A DNA stretch of 64,000 nt from Desulfitobacterium_A nosdiversum (lineage in GTDB: Bacteria; Bacillota; Desulfitobacteriia; Desulfitobacteriales; Desulfitobacteriaceae): contig NZ_CP172056.1 in the NCBI RefSeq assembly GCF_049860565.1, positions 2,418,001 to 2,482,000 of the forward strand, read 5' to 3'. Position 1 is the stretch's first letter. Every line of letters starts with the position of its first letter. The position numbers were made by a program, and so were the translations under genes. Positions 7,574 to 14,935 of the stretch are shown here, in pieces. The notes below the pieces were generated by a model. That model was not told the DNA's origin, did not search any database, and saw nothing but the letters and a program-made list of their open reading frames with translations.

Positions 7574-7832
7574 TGATCTTTTCCCTTAGATTTTTCATTA
7601 AATCTTTGTGAGAGATTCGCTCTGCACCTAAATTACTTTGAGCTTCAGCTTCTCCCAGCTTTTGATAGAGATCTAACAGTGCTTGTTGTCTTTCGTATAA
7701 GGCCATGCTCATAACTACAAGATCACCTTGACCATTCTTGGTTATAAAGACTGGTTCACCATCTTTATGACAGATTTCAGATATTTGATTAAAGTTATTT
7801 CTAAGATCGGAAATAGGTTTTATAGTAGGCAT
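7566..7832 (-). CDS. Phd/YefM-family antitoxin
   Basis: An 88-residue protein starting MPTIKPISDLRNNFNQI, followed by EPVFITKNGQGDLVVMS, which is the Phd/YefM DNA-binding N-terminal fold. The C-terminal tail is helical and charged and would bind the toxin. I chose the ATG at 7832 because AAAGGAGA is seven bases upstream. The gene pair probably starts from an AT-rich promoter around 7850-7880 on the minus strand and is likely autoregulated, as is usual for the family. Confidence 0.85.
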   Translation of the reverse strand: MPTIKPISDLRNNFNQISEICHKDGEPVFITKNGQGDLVVMSMALYERQQALLDLYQKLGEAEAQSNLGAERISHKDLMKNLREKINE

Positions 7833-7907
7833 AAGCATTCTCCTTTATCATTATATTTATTATTATTATATCATAATTGTGATAGACAGATGCAAGCGCC
7901 AGACATC

Positions 7908-7981
7908 AGCTAACAAAAGATTCCCGACACCTTGTAAGGATGCAAGTGGTTGGGTTGCGTCGGGAATCCGAACCGTTATAT
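7908..7981 (+). repeat. attC-like site 8
   Basis: R'' AGCTAAC (7908-7914), R' GTTATAT (7975-7981). Arms ATTCCCGAC and GTCGGGAAT pair exactly. The toxin-antitoxin cassette starts GTTAGCTGAAATCTGG (7243) and ends with its complement, 14 of 16 bases. Confidence 0.9.
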
Positions 7982-8048
7982 GACATATTCGGTCTTTGGT
8001 TTTCTAGTATATTATTGTAAGGTATTTTCTAATGAAAGAGGACTTATT

Positions 8049-8558
8049 ATGCCGACAATAGAGATTGTATCTCTAGGGAGAGAAAATCTAATTAAATTAA
8101 ATAGAAAGAAATATCCGTTTCAAATTCAACAAGAAAGGAAATTGGTAAGTCATAGGAATCTATTCAATAATTATTTAGCTAATAAAAAAGGTGTTATTTT
8201 TCACTTGGGAAATTTAGGATTGTCTCGTAAGGGTTTTTGGTTTGCATCAGACTTGGTAGATTGGGATTTCGAGTCCGAATCGATAATCGTTTCGGGGGAA
8301 GATGAAGAAGTTAGTGAAGGATCTCCATATTTTAGGTTTAGATTAGAGTATCTAAATGGAGTAAAAGATTTGATGTTTAAGGCATTTAATCAATCACCAC
8401 TCCAAACGGTTTTATTCTTAACTGATTATCAATTTGGATCTTGCCCAGCCAGTAATGTTTCCTTGGATGAAATAAAGAAATTATGGAAGATACATGATTC
8501 CGAAGGTTTGAAGTGGAACACATTATACAACATTTCTAGTATTAGTTGTAGTAGATAA
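8049..8558 (+). CDS. hypothetical cassette protein
   Basis: A 169-residue soluble protein that I do not recognise. It starts MPTIEIVSLG, with AGAGGA seven to eight bases upstream. It has an acidic middle (SGEDEEVSEGS) and no signal peptide, membrane segment or clear catalytic motif. The frame is open upstream to 7950, but that would begin within the attC site. Sole gene of its cassette. Confidence 0.6.
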   Translation: MPTIEIVSLGRENLIKLNRKKYPFQIQQERKLVSHRNLFNNYLANKKGVIFHLGNLGLSRKGFWFASDLVDWDFESESIIVSGEDEEVSEGSPYFRFRLEYLNGVKDLMFKAFNQSPLQTVLFLTDYQFGSCPASNVSLDEIKKLWKIHDSEGLKWNTLYNISSISCSR

Positions 8559-8727
8559 GTGTAAGCTAGCTTTTGCCATACGTCATATAAACCAGCTAAT
8601 TGATGTCAAGTAAAAGTTTTTAACGTTTAATTGACAAGAAACGAAGACATAGCAAAGCTGGCCTACATGTTGTAAGCTTGAAAAAGAGTATGTAAATAAA
8701 AGGTATTTCTAAGTCTATACAGAATTC

Positions 8728-9942
8728 TTATTTTGAGGTTGAAAAAGGCTGCTGTGAAGATAAAATCCCGTAGATCATCCTTAGCATTTTGTTAGTTGTG
8801 GCTATAATAGCAACTTTACCCGCTTTACCTTCGTCTATTTTTCGAAGGTAAAAGTCACTGAGAGTAGGGTTTAAGGGGCCGCCAACCCTGTTACTGATTC
8901 CAGCCACAGTAGCTTGATAAATGGCCTTTCTTAGAAAGGGTGAACCTCGCTTAGATATCTTGTTATGACTTGATTTAAACTTTCCCGATTCAAAGACAGA
9001 GGGATCAACGCCAGCAAAAGCGACCCACTGTTTTGCGCTCGGGAATCTCTTAATATCACCAATCTCAGCAAGAATGGTGGTGGCTGTAGCCTCTCCAACG
9101 CCAGGGATTGAACGGAGAAGAGGGTAATCAGGGGAAAAGTTTGCCCAATAGACCATTTGAGCCCGTATGTCAGTCAGAATGTTTTGTTGGGATAAGAGGA
9201 GTTCTATGTACATCCTTAAAACCCGTATGTTTGACTGTTGGGCGCGGTTATAAGGCAAACTTTCCTTGGCAGCCAAGATAAGTTCATCTGTTTTAAGTTC
9301 ATTCCACCTTTGAGATTTCTTCGCTGGCTTAAGACACTCCATAATCTGGTCTCGGGTAGCCGATAGAATAGCTGCTGGTGAAGGAAAAGAAGAAAGAACA
9401 CGTAAAGCAGTAGGGCTGCATAAGTGAGAAAACACTGACTCAAACTTCGGAAACAGAAGATCTAAAACAGATCGTAACCGAAGCTGAGTTTCAGTATATA
9501 ACGTATTAAAACCATCATATTGCCGACAGAGGTTCTGTAATTCCAGGATATGATCCTCAACAGGTTTGGCTACAGTAAATTCATTTAAATAATAAACCTG
9601 AGCAATCCGATTCGCATCAATGGGATCAGTCTTAATTTTGCGGACGGATTTCTTTTTTTCAGCATGAGTTTGGAGAGGATTAAGAACAACAACCTTATAA
9701 CCCGCATCTTGAAAGTAAGCCATAATTGGCTTGGAGTAGTTACCTGTAGCTTCCATAACGACATGAGGACGTTTACCAGTTTCAAATTCTAAGGTAATTA
9801 ACTTCTCGGTTAGCCTAGACATGTCACGAGGAGAATGTAGGAAGGAAAAAGGCTTGGATAGGGGTTCCTGATAACGTTTAAAAATTAAGGCAACGCTCTT
9901 AGACTTAGAAACATCAATACTTAACACAGGAACATCAATCAT
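8728..9942 (-). CDS. IS110-family transposase
   Basis: The same 404-residue protein as at 1841-3055, with the DEDD IS110 domain at the N-terminus and the Transposase_20 domain with IPGVGEATA at the C-terminus. The start ATG at 9942 has AGAGGAGG seven bases upstream. The reading frame is intact, so the element may be active. Confidence 0.9.
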   Translation of the reverse strand: MIDVPVLSIDVSKSKSVALIFKRYQEPLSKPFSFLHSPRDMSRLTEKLITLEFETGKRPHVVMEATGNYSKPIMAYFQDAGYKVVVLNPLQTHAEKKKSVRKIKTDPIDANRIAQVYYLNEFTVAKPVEDHILELQNLCRQYDGFNTLYTETQLRLRSVLDLLFPKFESVFSHLCSPTALRVLSSFPSPAAILSATRDQIMECLKPAKKSQRWNELKTDELILAAKESLPYNRAQQSNIRVLRMYIELLLSQQNILTDIRAQMVYWANFSPDYPLLRSIPGVGEATATTILAEIGDIKRFPSAKQWVAFAGVDPSVFESGKFKSSHNKISKRGSPFLRKAIYQATVAGISNRVGGPLNPTLSDFYLRKIDEGKAGKVAIIATTNKMLRMIYGILSSQQPFSTSK

Positions 9943-10187
9943 GAAAAACCTCCTCTTTTGCTGGGTTCCATCTTTAACAACCACCTTTAGGTTCGCGTTG
10001 TGATACGGGCTCAAGGCCCAACCAGCTCAATCAAAGTATTGGTGCCAAAGAGGGCGTGAACAGTTTATACGACGGGATCAAGGTCCCAACAGAGTGTACG
10101 TTCTAAACCCAGTTTTCTTTCAGTATAAAGGAACACAAAAGAAAAAAGTCCATACCCAGATTGAACTGGTTATGAACCTATAATACG
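9943..10187 (-). ncRNA. candidate bridge-RNA region of IS110 copy 2
   Basis: This is the same non-coding stretch as in copy 1. The putative target guide GTCGTATAAAC reads on the minus strand at 10073-10063. The target of this copy (the end of the cassette, ACGTCATATAAAC) matches the guide less perfectly than the site at 17683, so some mismatch must be tolerated if the guide is real. Confidence 0.45.
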
Positions 10188-10313
10188 AACAGAGGGTTTG
10201 CGACATCGGGGTAGAACATAAGGTAATAACCCGACATCGCAAACCCTCAAAACGTTACACACCATTGGCATAAAGAAATCTGTAATTATTGGGAATAGGG
10301 AAAGGGGTGCGAA

Positions 10314-10802
10314 ATGGATTACTCAAGGATGAATAAGTTGATACGAAAAATTGCAGGTTTACTCTTCCTTACGTATTTTACCTACCTAATATATAGACTT
10401 TTCTTTTATGCATACGGTCAGTATTTCAGGTTTTATCAAAACGAAATAAGATATAATTTTATTCCATTTAAAACTATTCTTAGTTACATAATTGGTATTA
10501 GCAAATATAAACTTGATGTATGGTTTTTCAATCTTTTTGGTAATATATTAGCTTTCATGCCGATGGGTTTTCTCTTGCCTATTATTTTTCATAGTCTACA
10601 AAGTTTTAAAAGGATTACGACTATTACATTTCTCATTAGCTCTTTTCTTGAAATGATTCAGTTTTTGCTTAAACTCGGAATAACAGATATTGACGATGTT
10701 ATTTTGAATACCCTAGGAGGATTATTAGGTTATTTATTACTAATTTTAAGCCGAAAAACAGTCGATCAGATAATAAAAAAGGTTGGGTTCAACGGCGTAT
10801 AA
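10314..10802 (+). CDS. VanZ-like membrane protein
   Basis: A 162-residue protein with about four membrane helices. It carries VanZ-family marks: FNLFGNILAFMPMGFLLP in the middle, SSFLEMIQFLLKLGITDIDDVILNTLGGLLGY near the C-terminus (E-x-x-Q ... D-x-D-D-x-x-x-N-x-x-G). VanZ proteins give low-level teicoplanin resistance in some contexts, but most relatives are uncharacterised. AAAGGGG precedes the ATG. Its stop codon overlaps the R'' box of the following attC. Sole gene of its cassette. Confidence 0.85.
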   Translation: MDYSRMNKLIRKIAGLLFLTYFTYLIYRLFFYAYGQYFRFYQNEIRYNFIPFKTILSYIIGISKYKLDVWFFNLFGNILAFMPMGFLLPIIFHSLQSFKRITTITFLISSFLEMIQFLLKLGITDIDDVILNTLGGLLGYLLLILSRKTVDQIIKKVGFNGV

Positions 10803-10872
10803 CAGCTGGTTCCCGACACTTTGTATAGATGAATGCTATTGGGATGCGTCGCGAGCCGGCGAGACGTTACAC
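10797..10872 (+). repeat. attC-like site 10
   Basis: R'' GTATAAC (10797-10803), R' GTTACAC (10866-10872). Arms GGTTCCCGAC and GTCGCGAGCC pair imperfectly. The cassette begins GTTACACACC and ends GGCGTATAAC. Confidence 0.82.
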
Positions 10873-10941
10873 GCAATCCCGCTTGGGTCAAGCTCAAGAG
10901 AGATCTTTATAAAAGAGTAATTTAAGAAGAGGTGTAAAGAC

Positions 10942-11307
10942 ATGGGAGCATGGGGAACTGGAATTTTCGAAAACGATTCTGCATCGGACTGGGTCTACGA
11001 GGTCGAGGAATCAGAAGGATTGGATTTGGTTGAATTAGCACTTAGAAAAGTCTGCGATTTAAACAAAGAGGGCTCTTACATTGAGGAACCTGAGAGTTCG
11101 GAAGCACTTGCTGCTGCCAAAGTAGTTGCATTTCTAAACGGAAAAGATTCTCCAGATTTACCAGAGGAACTAAAAAGCTGGGTTCAAAATATAAAATGCA
11201 GTGGCATTGATAAAATAGTGGCTCTCGCGAAAGATGCTCTAAACATAATCAAGACGGAGTCAGAATTAAAAGAGTTATGGGAAGAAAGCGATATATGTAT
11301 TGAATGA
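10942..11307 (+). CDS. DUF4259-family protein
   Basis: A 121-residue protein starting MGAWGTGIFENDSASDWVYE, the hallmark N-terminus of DUF4259 proteins. These are small soluble bacterial proteins of unknown function, often found as lone accessory genes. GAAGAGGTG lies upstream of the ATG. Sole gene of its cassette (10866-11358). Confidence 0.85.
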   Translation: MGAWGTGIFENDSASDWVYEVEESEGLDLVELALRKVCDLNKEGSYIEEPESSEALAAAKVVAFLNGKDSPDLPEELKSWVQNIKCSGIDKIVALAKDALNIIKTESELKELWEESDICIE

Positions 11308-11351
11308 TCTACAGGGCAGACTCTAAGACATAAATTGGGAACGGGACAGCG

Positions 11352-11426
11352 TATAAACACGGCATTTGCGACACTGCCAAAGATGAATGTGGTTGGGACG
11401 CGTCGCAAATGCCCAGAACGTTATAC
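11352..11426 (+). repeat. attC-like site 11
   Basis: R'' TATAAAC (11352-11358), R' GTTATAC (11420-11426). Arms CATTTGCGAC and GTCGCAAATG pair exactly. The cassette begins GTTACACGC and ends GCGTATAAAC. Confidence 0.9.
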
Positions 11427-11490
11427 TAAATACGGCCTTAATCCTGGTTTTAGCTTAATTTTCATCCTTCAAATTTATAGTAGATTGGGA

Positions 11491-11961
11491 GTGGGTGATA
11501 TTTTACAACACAAATTTTTAGCTATCCTCGTCGGAGCAATTGCGGTTACGATACCTACTATTTTTTTGTGGCGTCGAATAAGCTGGAGAAAGTCGTTACT
11601 TGTAATTGTAGCTATTGCGTCAATAGATTTAGATCACTTCTTTTTCACAAACCAGGCCGGGTTCTTGCAAGTTCCTAAGCAGGGAGTAAAAATACTTCAC
11701 GCTTTTCATACTATAGAGTTCTTATTACTAATGTTATTCATTAATCTCTTAGATATTAAACGAGGACGTAGTTGGGAAGCCTGGTTTTTTCCTCAAGAGA
11801 GGGATTATGACAAAATATGGTGGTATTACCTCGCTTGGACTACTCGAATACTCCTTTTTGGTCTGACTCTACACTATTTTATGGACTTTTTTATTTATAC
11901 TATTATGGGTAAATGGGGATTTTACGATCTTTCAGTAATACACTATCTCCTACACAATTGA
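11491..11961 (+). CDS. membrane protein with D-x-D-H and H-x-x-E motifs
   Basis: About 156 residues with four or five membrane helices. SIDLDHFF, HAFHTIEF and LHYFMDF form a spaced Asp/His/Glu set like that of YdjM/YbcI-type membrane-bound metal-dependent hydrolases, but the assignment is weak. I placed the start at GTG 11491; the ribosome site is poor. The frame is open upstream to 11335, which would begin before the attC site. Sole gene of its cassette. Confidence 0.5.
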   Translation: MGDILQHKFLAILVGAIAVTIPTIFLWRRISWRKSLLVIVAIASIDLDHFFFTNQAGFLQVPKQGVKILHAFHTIEFLLLMLFINLLDIKRGRSWEAWFFPQERDYDKIWWYYLAWTTRILLFGLTLHYFMDFFIYTIMGKWGFYDLSVIHYLLHN

Positions 11962-12021
11962 CTAACTATTTTAGTTTTATCAATGAAATATAATAGCTGA
12001 TATCTGGGGGACCGTACTTCG

Positions 12022-12097
12022 TACGAACAGAGTGTTTGCGATACTTTGCCAATATGAAAGCGGTTGGGACGCGTCGCAAACACTCAAAACGTTCTAC
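12022..12097 (+). repeat. attC-like site 12
   Basis: R'' TACGAAC (12022-12028), R' GTTCTAC (12091-12097). Arms GTGTTTGCGA and TCGCAAACAC pair exactly. The cassette starts GTTATACTAAATACGG and ends CCGTACTTCGTACGAAC. Confidence 0.87.
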
Positions 12098-12113
12098 GAC
12101 ATATCACGCTAGG

Positions 12114-12131
12114 CCGCGCGTCCATGCGCGG
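12114..12131 (+). repeat. short GTCC-loop hairpin repeat, copy 3
   Basis: CCGCGC and GCGCGG pair around GTCCAT, followed by ATTTTCTGA. It sits just after R' of attC site 12, in the leader of the next gene. Confidence 0.55.
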
Positions 12132-12224
12132 ATTTTCTGAGGGAAGGTTTGTGGCTATTTCATATTAGTACGATAAAGCGAAACAAGGATTATTCATATA
12201 ATTATGAGTAAAGAGGATGATTAA

Positions 12225-13292
12225 GTGGTAAAGAAAAACAGGGGTAAAAAAATAATACTCGGTATATTGTGTGCTATTTTACTTGTTACGGCGTTGGCAT
12301 TTATATTGTTTTTTAATGAGTTGAGAAGTTTAGCTTCATTAAAAGTCATTGATAATTATCCAATGTATCGAATGACTTACTTTGGAGATTATGGATTTAA
12401 TGAATTTTTAAAGGTTGGTGCTAAAAGTGACAGTGATATTGAAAAATTTGTTACGAAGCGATTACTAAAAGGGTTGCCAATAGACATTAATGTAACTGGA
12501 GCTGGTTGCACAGTATTTGTTACAAAAAATGATAAGGGAGATACCATTTTTGCAAGAAATTTTGATTTTACATATGCACCATCATTACAGGTATGGGCCA
12601 ATCCTAGAAACGGGTATGCTTCTGTATCAACTGTTAATCTATCTTTTGCTGGATATTCAAAGGACAACTTGCCAACTCCAATGGGAATAAATAGCTTCTT
12701 GACTCTGGCTGCTCCATATCTGCCGTTTGATGGCATGAATGAAAAGGGTGTTTCTATAGCACTTTTAGCGGTCCCTGAAGCTCATATGAGTACAGATGAA
12801 AATAAAGTAACGTTAAATACAACAACAGCAATTAGGCTTGTATTGGATAAGGCTGCAACTGTGGATGAGGCAGTTGATCTATTGAGAAAATATAACATCT
12901 ATTTTTCAGGAGATATTAAATGCCATTATTTAATTGCAGATGTTACTGGCAAATCGGTTATCGTTGAATATTGGAATGGAGGATTACAGGTTGTTAAGTC
13001 AGATAAATCATACCAGATTGCCTCAAATTTCATTGCATATAATGGATTAGATATTGGTGAAGGGTATGATGAATTTGATAGATACGATTCTGTCAAACAG
13101 GCGATTGAAGAAAATCATGGGAAATTGACTAAAGAGCAAACTATAGATTTGCTTACGCAAATTGGTGTCCATGGACCTGCAGGAGAAGATAAGTTACAGT
13201 GGTCGGTCGTCTACAATCTAACTGACTTACAAGGATATAGTTTTGCACATCGGAATAGGGGAAATGTAAAAGAATTTACTCTGAAAAAATGA
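12225..13292 (+). CDS. Ntn-hydrolase, choloylglycine hydrolase/acyltransferase-like
   Basis: A 355-residue protein anchored by one N-terminal membrane helix (residues 8-28). It contains GAGCTVFVTKNDKGDTIFARNFDF: a Cys that could be the N-terminal nucleophile after processing, followed by the RNFD motif of linear-amide C-N hydrolases (penicillin V acylase, bile-salt hydrolase, isopenicillin-N acyltransferase relatives). Later motifs LPFDGMNEKGVSIAL and IASNF fit the family. The substrate is unknown. GTG start with GAGGATG upstream. It lies in a two-gene stretch between attC sites 12 and 13 whose ends do not match. Confidence 0.78.
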   Translation: MVKKNRGKKIILGILCAILLVTALAFILFFNELRSLASLKVIDNYPMYRMTYFGDYGFNEFLKVGAKSDSDIEKFVTKRLLKGLPIDINVTGAGCTVFVTKNDKGDTIFARNFDFTYAPSLQVWANPRNGYASVSTVNLSFAGYSKDNLPTPMGINSFLTLAAPYLPFDGMNEKGVSIALLAVPEAHMSTDENKVTLNTTTAIRLVLDKAATVDEAVDLLRKYNIYFSGDIKCHYLIADVTGKSVIVEYWNGGLQVVKSDKSYQIASNFIAYNGLDIGEGYDEFDRYDSVKQAIEENHGKLTKEQTIDLLTQIGVHGPAGEDKLQWSVVYNLTDLQGYSFAHRNRGNVKEFTLKK

Positions 13293-13365
13293 GCATAATC
13301 TGTATACAAACTGATGCGCATTTTTTTATTTTGTTACTTAGAAGTGTGTAGGAGAATGTTCAAGG

Positions 13366-13384
13366 CCGCGCCGTCCTGTCGCGG
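13366..13384 (+). repeat. short GTCC-loop hairpin repeat, copy 4
   Basis: CCGCG and CGCGG pair around CCGTCCTGT, followed by ATAGA. It lies in the 213-base gap between the acylase-like gene and the next gene. No attC site is recognisable in that gap. Confidence 0.5.
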
Positions 13385-13505
13385 ATAGAATATAGTGGGG
13401 TATTGAGCTTTGAAAATACTACACCATTGCGTAGGTTATTCTTAAAATGCAAATTAATTTAGAGATATGAATTTTTCAATTATTTATATACTTTGGGAGG
13501 TAAAG

Positions 13506-14123
13506 ATGGGATTTGATAAAACTTTTTTTCCTTACTTTAATAAATTTTGTATTGATAAATTAGGGCCTGATATAGGCAAAGTGGTTAATGTTGAAGCTGA
13601 GAACAAATTATCCCATATGATAAAGGAAGCTGATTACAGGAATAACAAATATATCAGATGGCATATGGATGCAAATATGCTACCGTCAATAGCAATATAT
13701 CTAACATTTAAGAGGTTTCCAAGCATTGCTTATAAAGCCTATGAATATACAGACGAAGTGTTGCAAATAGCTCGTTTGAAAAGTCAAAAGAAAAATCAAT
13801 TAATTGGAAGATTACCATTTGGCTATTTTGCTTTTAGATTGTTTTGCAAGTCAATTGTGACAAAACAATATCCTGAGCAAGGATGGGATATGCAATGGAT
13901 TCAAAATGATAAAAATGAAATTCATTTCAATATGAAAAGTTGCATCTATTTCGAGACTACAGAAAAATATAATTGTACTGAAATGTGCCCGTTGTTTTGT
14001 GCAAATGATGATGTGATATTATCTGGATATAAGCCTCAAATTGTATTTGAGAGGAGTGGAACAATTGCTAGGGGGCAGGACATATGTGACTTTCACTTTA
14101 AAAATCATAAGTACATAAAATGA
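13506..14123 (+). CDS. L-2-amino-thiazoline-4-carboxylate hydrolase-like protein
   Basis: A 205-residue protein. The C-terminal half has WDMQWIQNDKNEIHFNMKSC, then EMCPLFCANDD and FERSGTIARGQDICDF. This spaced Cys/Asp pattern matches the ATC hydrolase family (PF14196, from memory), which opens the thiazoline ring in cysteine synthesis from thiazolines; many members are just named by homology. I chose the ATG at 13506 because GGGAGG lies five bases upstream. It shares a stretch with the acylase-like gene and has no attC site between. Confidence 0.75.
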   Translation: MGFDKTFFPYFNKFCIDKLGPDIGKVVNVEAENKLSHMIKEADYRNNKYIRWHMDANMLPSIAIYLTFKRFPSIAYKAYEYTDEVLQIARLKSQKKNQLIGRLPFGYFAFRLFCKSIVTKQYPEQGWDMQWIQNDKNEIHFNMKSCIYFETTEKYNCTEMCPLFCANDDVILSGYKPQIVFERSGTIARGQDICDFHFKNHKYIK

Positions 14124-14201
14124 ACCTAATGTGATGTTTATAGGTTTTAAATCATGATTCTCATGGCCCAAATTCATCTTGAATGTTTTTAGGGTTTAAG
14201 G

Positions 14202-14222
14202 GGTCGACATCCTGTCGCCCTC
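14202..14222 (+). repeat. short GTCC-loop hairpin repeat, copy 5 (divergent)
   Basis: GGTCGAC and GTCGCC pair around ATCCT, followed by TCTGAA. A second GGGCGACC at 14232-14239 could compete for pairing. It is a diverged member of the repeat, near the end of this cassette. Confidence 0.4.
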
Positions 14223-14245
14223 TGAATCTGGGGGCGACCAACTTC

Positions 14246-14320
14246 ATTTAACACAGGATTACCGTAACTTGAAAATATGCATGTGGTTGTGACGCTACGG
14301 TAATCCCGGGGACGTTATGT
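14246..14320 (+). repeat. attC-like site 13
   Basis: R'' ATTTAAC (14246-14252), R' GTTATGT (14314-14320). Arms GATTACCGTA and TACGGTAATC pair exactly. Its R'' does not complement the previous R' (GTTCTACGAC at 12091), so an attC between the two genes was probably lost. Confidence 0.87.
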
Positions 14321-14369
14321 GTAATGGCAATGTCGGAGCAGCTTAACAAGATTAAATAGGTGATGAGGT

Positions 14370-14819
14370 ATGAGCGGAATTACTGGTTTAATTGGTGACT
14401 TAGACTGGAGTAAACCTGAAGAAGTTCAAAAAGCAGCTATTAAAAAGTTACTGGAAATTGATGACTTAAACCTTGTCCTTTTGGCACAACAATCTGATGT
14501 CTGCCACAAGAGTTGTTGGTATAATGCTGCTAAAATCTTGAAAACAATTGGGTATCCACGAATCAATTCAGTCTTGCCCTATCTGATGGAATGGTTTCAA
14601 GATATCAACTGGCCTGGGGTTGATACAATTGCTGAAGCATTACGCACAATAAGCCCAATTGAATTAATTCCATACATTGAAGAGGCTTCGAAACACGCAA
14701 TAGCTCATAATGATGACAGCTGGGCTTTTGGATTGGTAACATTGATTAAGAAATTTAATTTAACACATTTATTAAATAAGGAACTCTACAATGAACTAAT
14801 TCAGCTATCGGACTATTGA
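14370..14819 (+). CDS. DUF5071-like protein
   Basis: A 149-residue helical protein. LPYLMEWFQDINWPGVDTIAEAL is the recognisable motif of DUF5071 proteins, small HEAT-like proteins of unknown function. AGGTGATGAGG lies upstream of the ATG. Sole gene of its cassette, closed by the intron-split attC site 14. Confidence 0.7.
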   Translation: MSGITGLIGDLDWSKPEEVQKAAIKKLLEIDDLNLVLLAQQSDVCHKSCWYNAAKILKTIGYPRINSVLPYLMEWFQDINWPGVDTIAEALRTISPIELIPYIEEASKHAIAHNDDSWAFGLVTLIKKFNLTHLLNKELYNELIQLSDY

Positions 14820-14935
14820 TGTTATGGATAGTTGTTTAAAGCTGTTCTACGAAGCTGCCACAACACATGACACAGGATTTCCGTAACTTTGCCAAGATGA
14901 ATGCGCAATGGCGCTACGGTAATCCTTGAACGTTA

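Larger units (their letters stand above)
8593..10187 (-). mobile_element. IS110-family insertion sequence, copy 2
   Basis: It appears identical to the copy at 1706-3300, with a constant offset of 6887 bases. It has the same orientation and the same insertion point directly after an attC R'' box. The lack of divergence means recent transposition or gene conversion. Both flanks differ from those of copy 1, so this is not a simple segmental duplication. Confidence 0.87.
8586..10260 (+). repeat. attC-like site 9, split by IS110 copy 2
   Basis: The R'' half is TATAAAC at 8586-8592; the right part (about 10191-10260) ends in R' GTTACAC (10254-10260). The arms are unusually long: GAGGGTTTGCGA near 10192 pairs with TCGCAAACCCTC near 10236. 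The cassette starts GTTATATGACATAT and ends ATACGTCATATAAAC. Confidence 0.82.
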
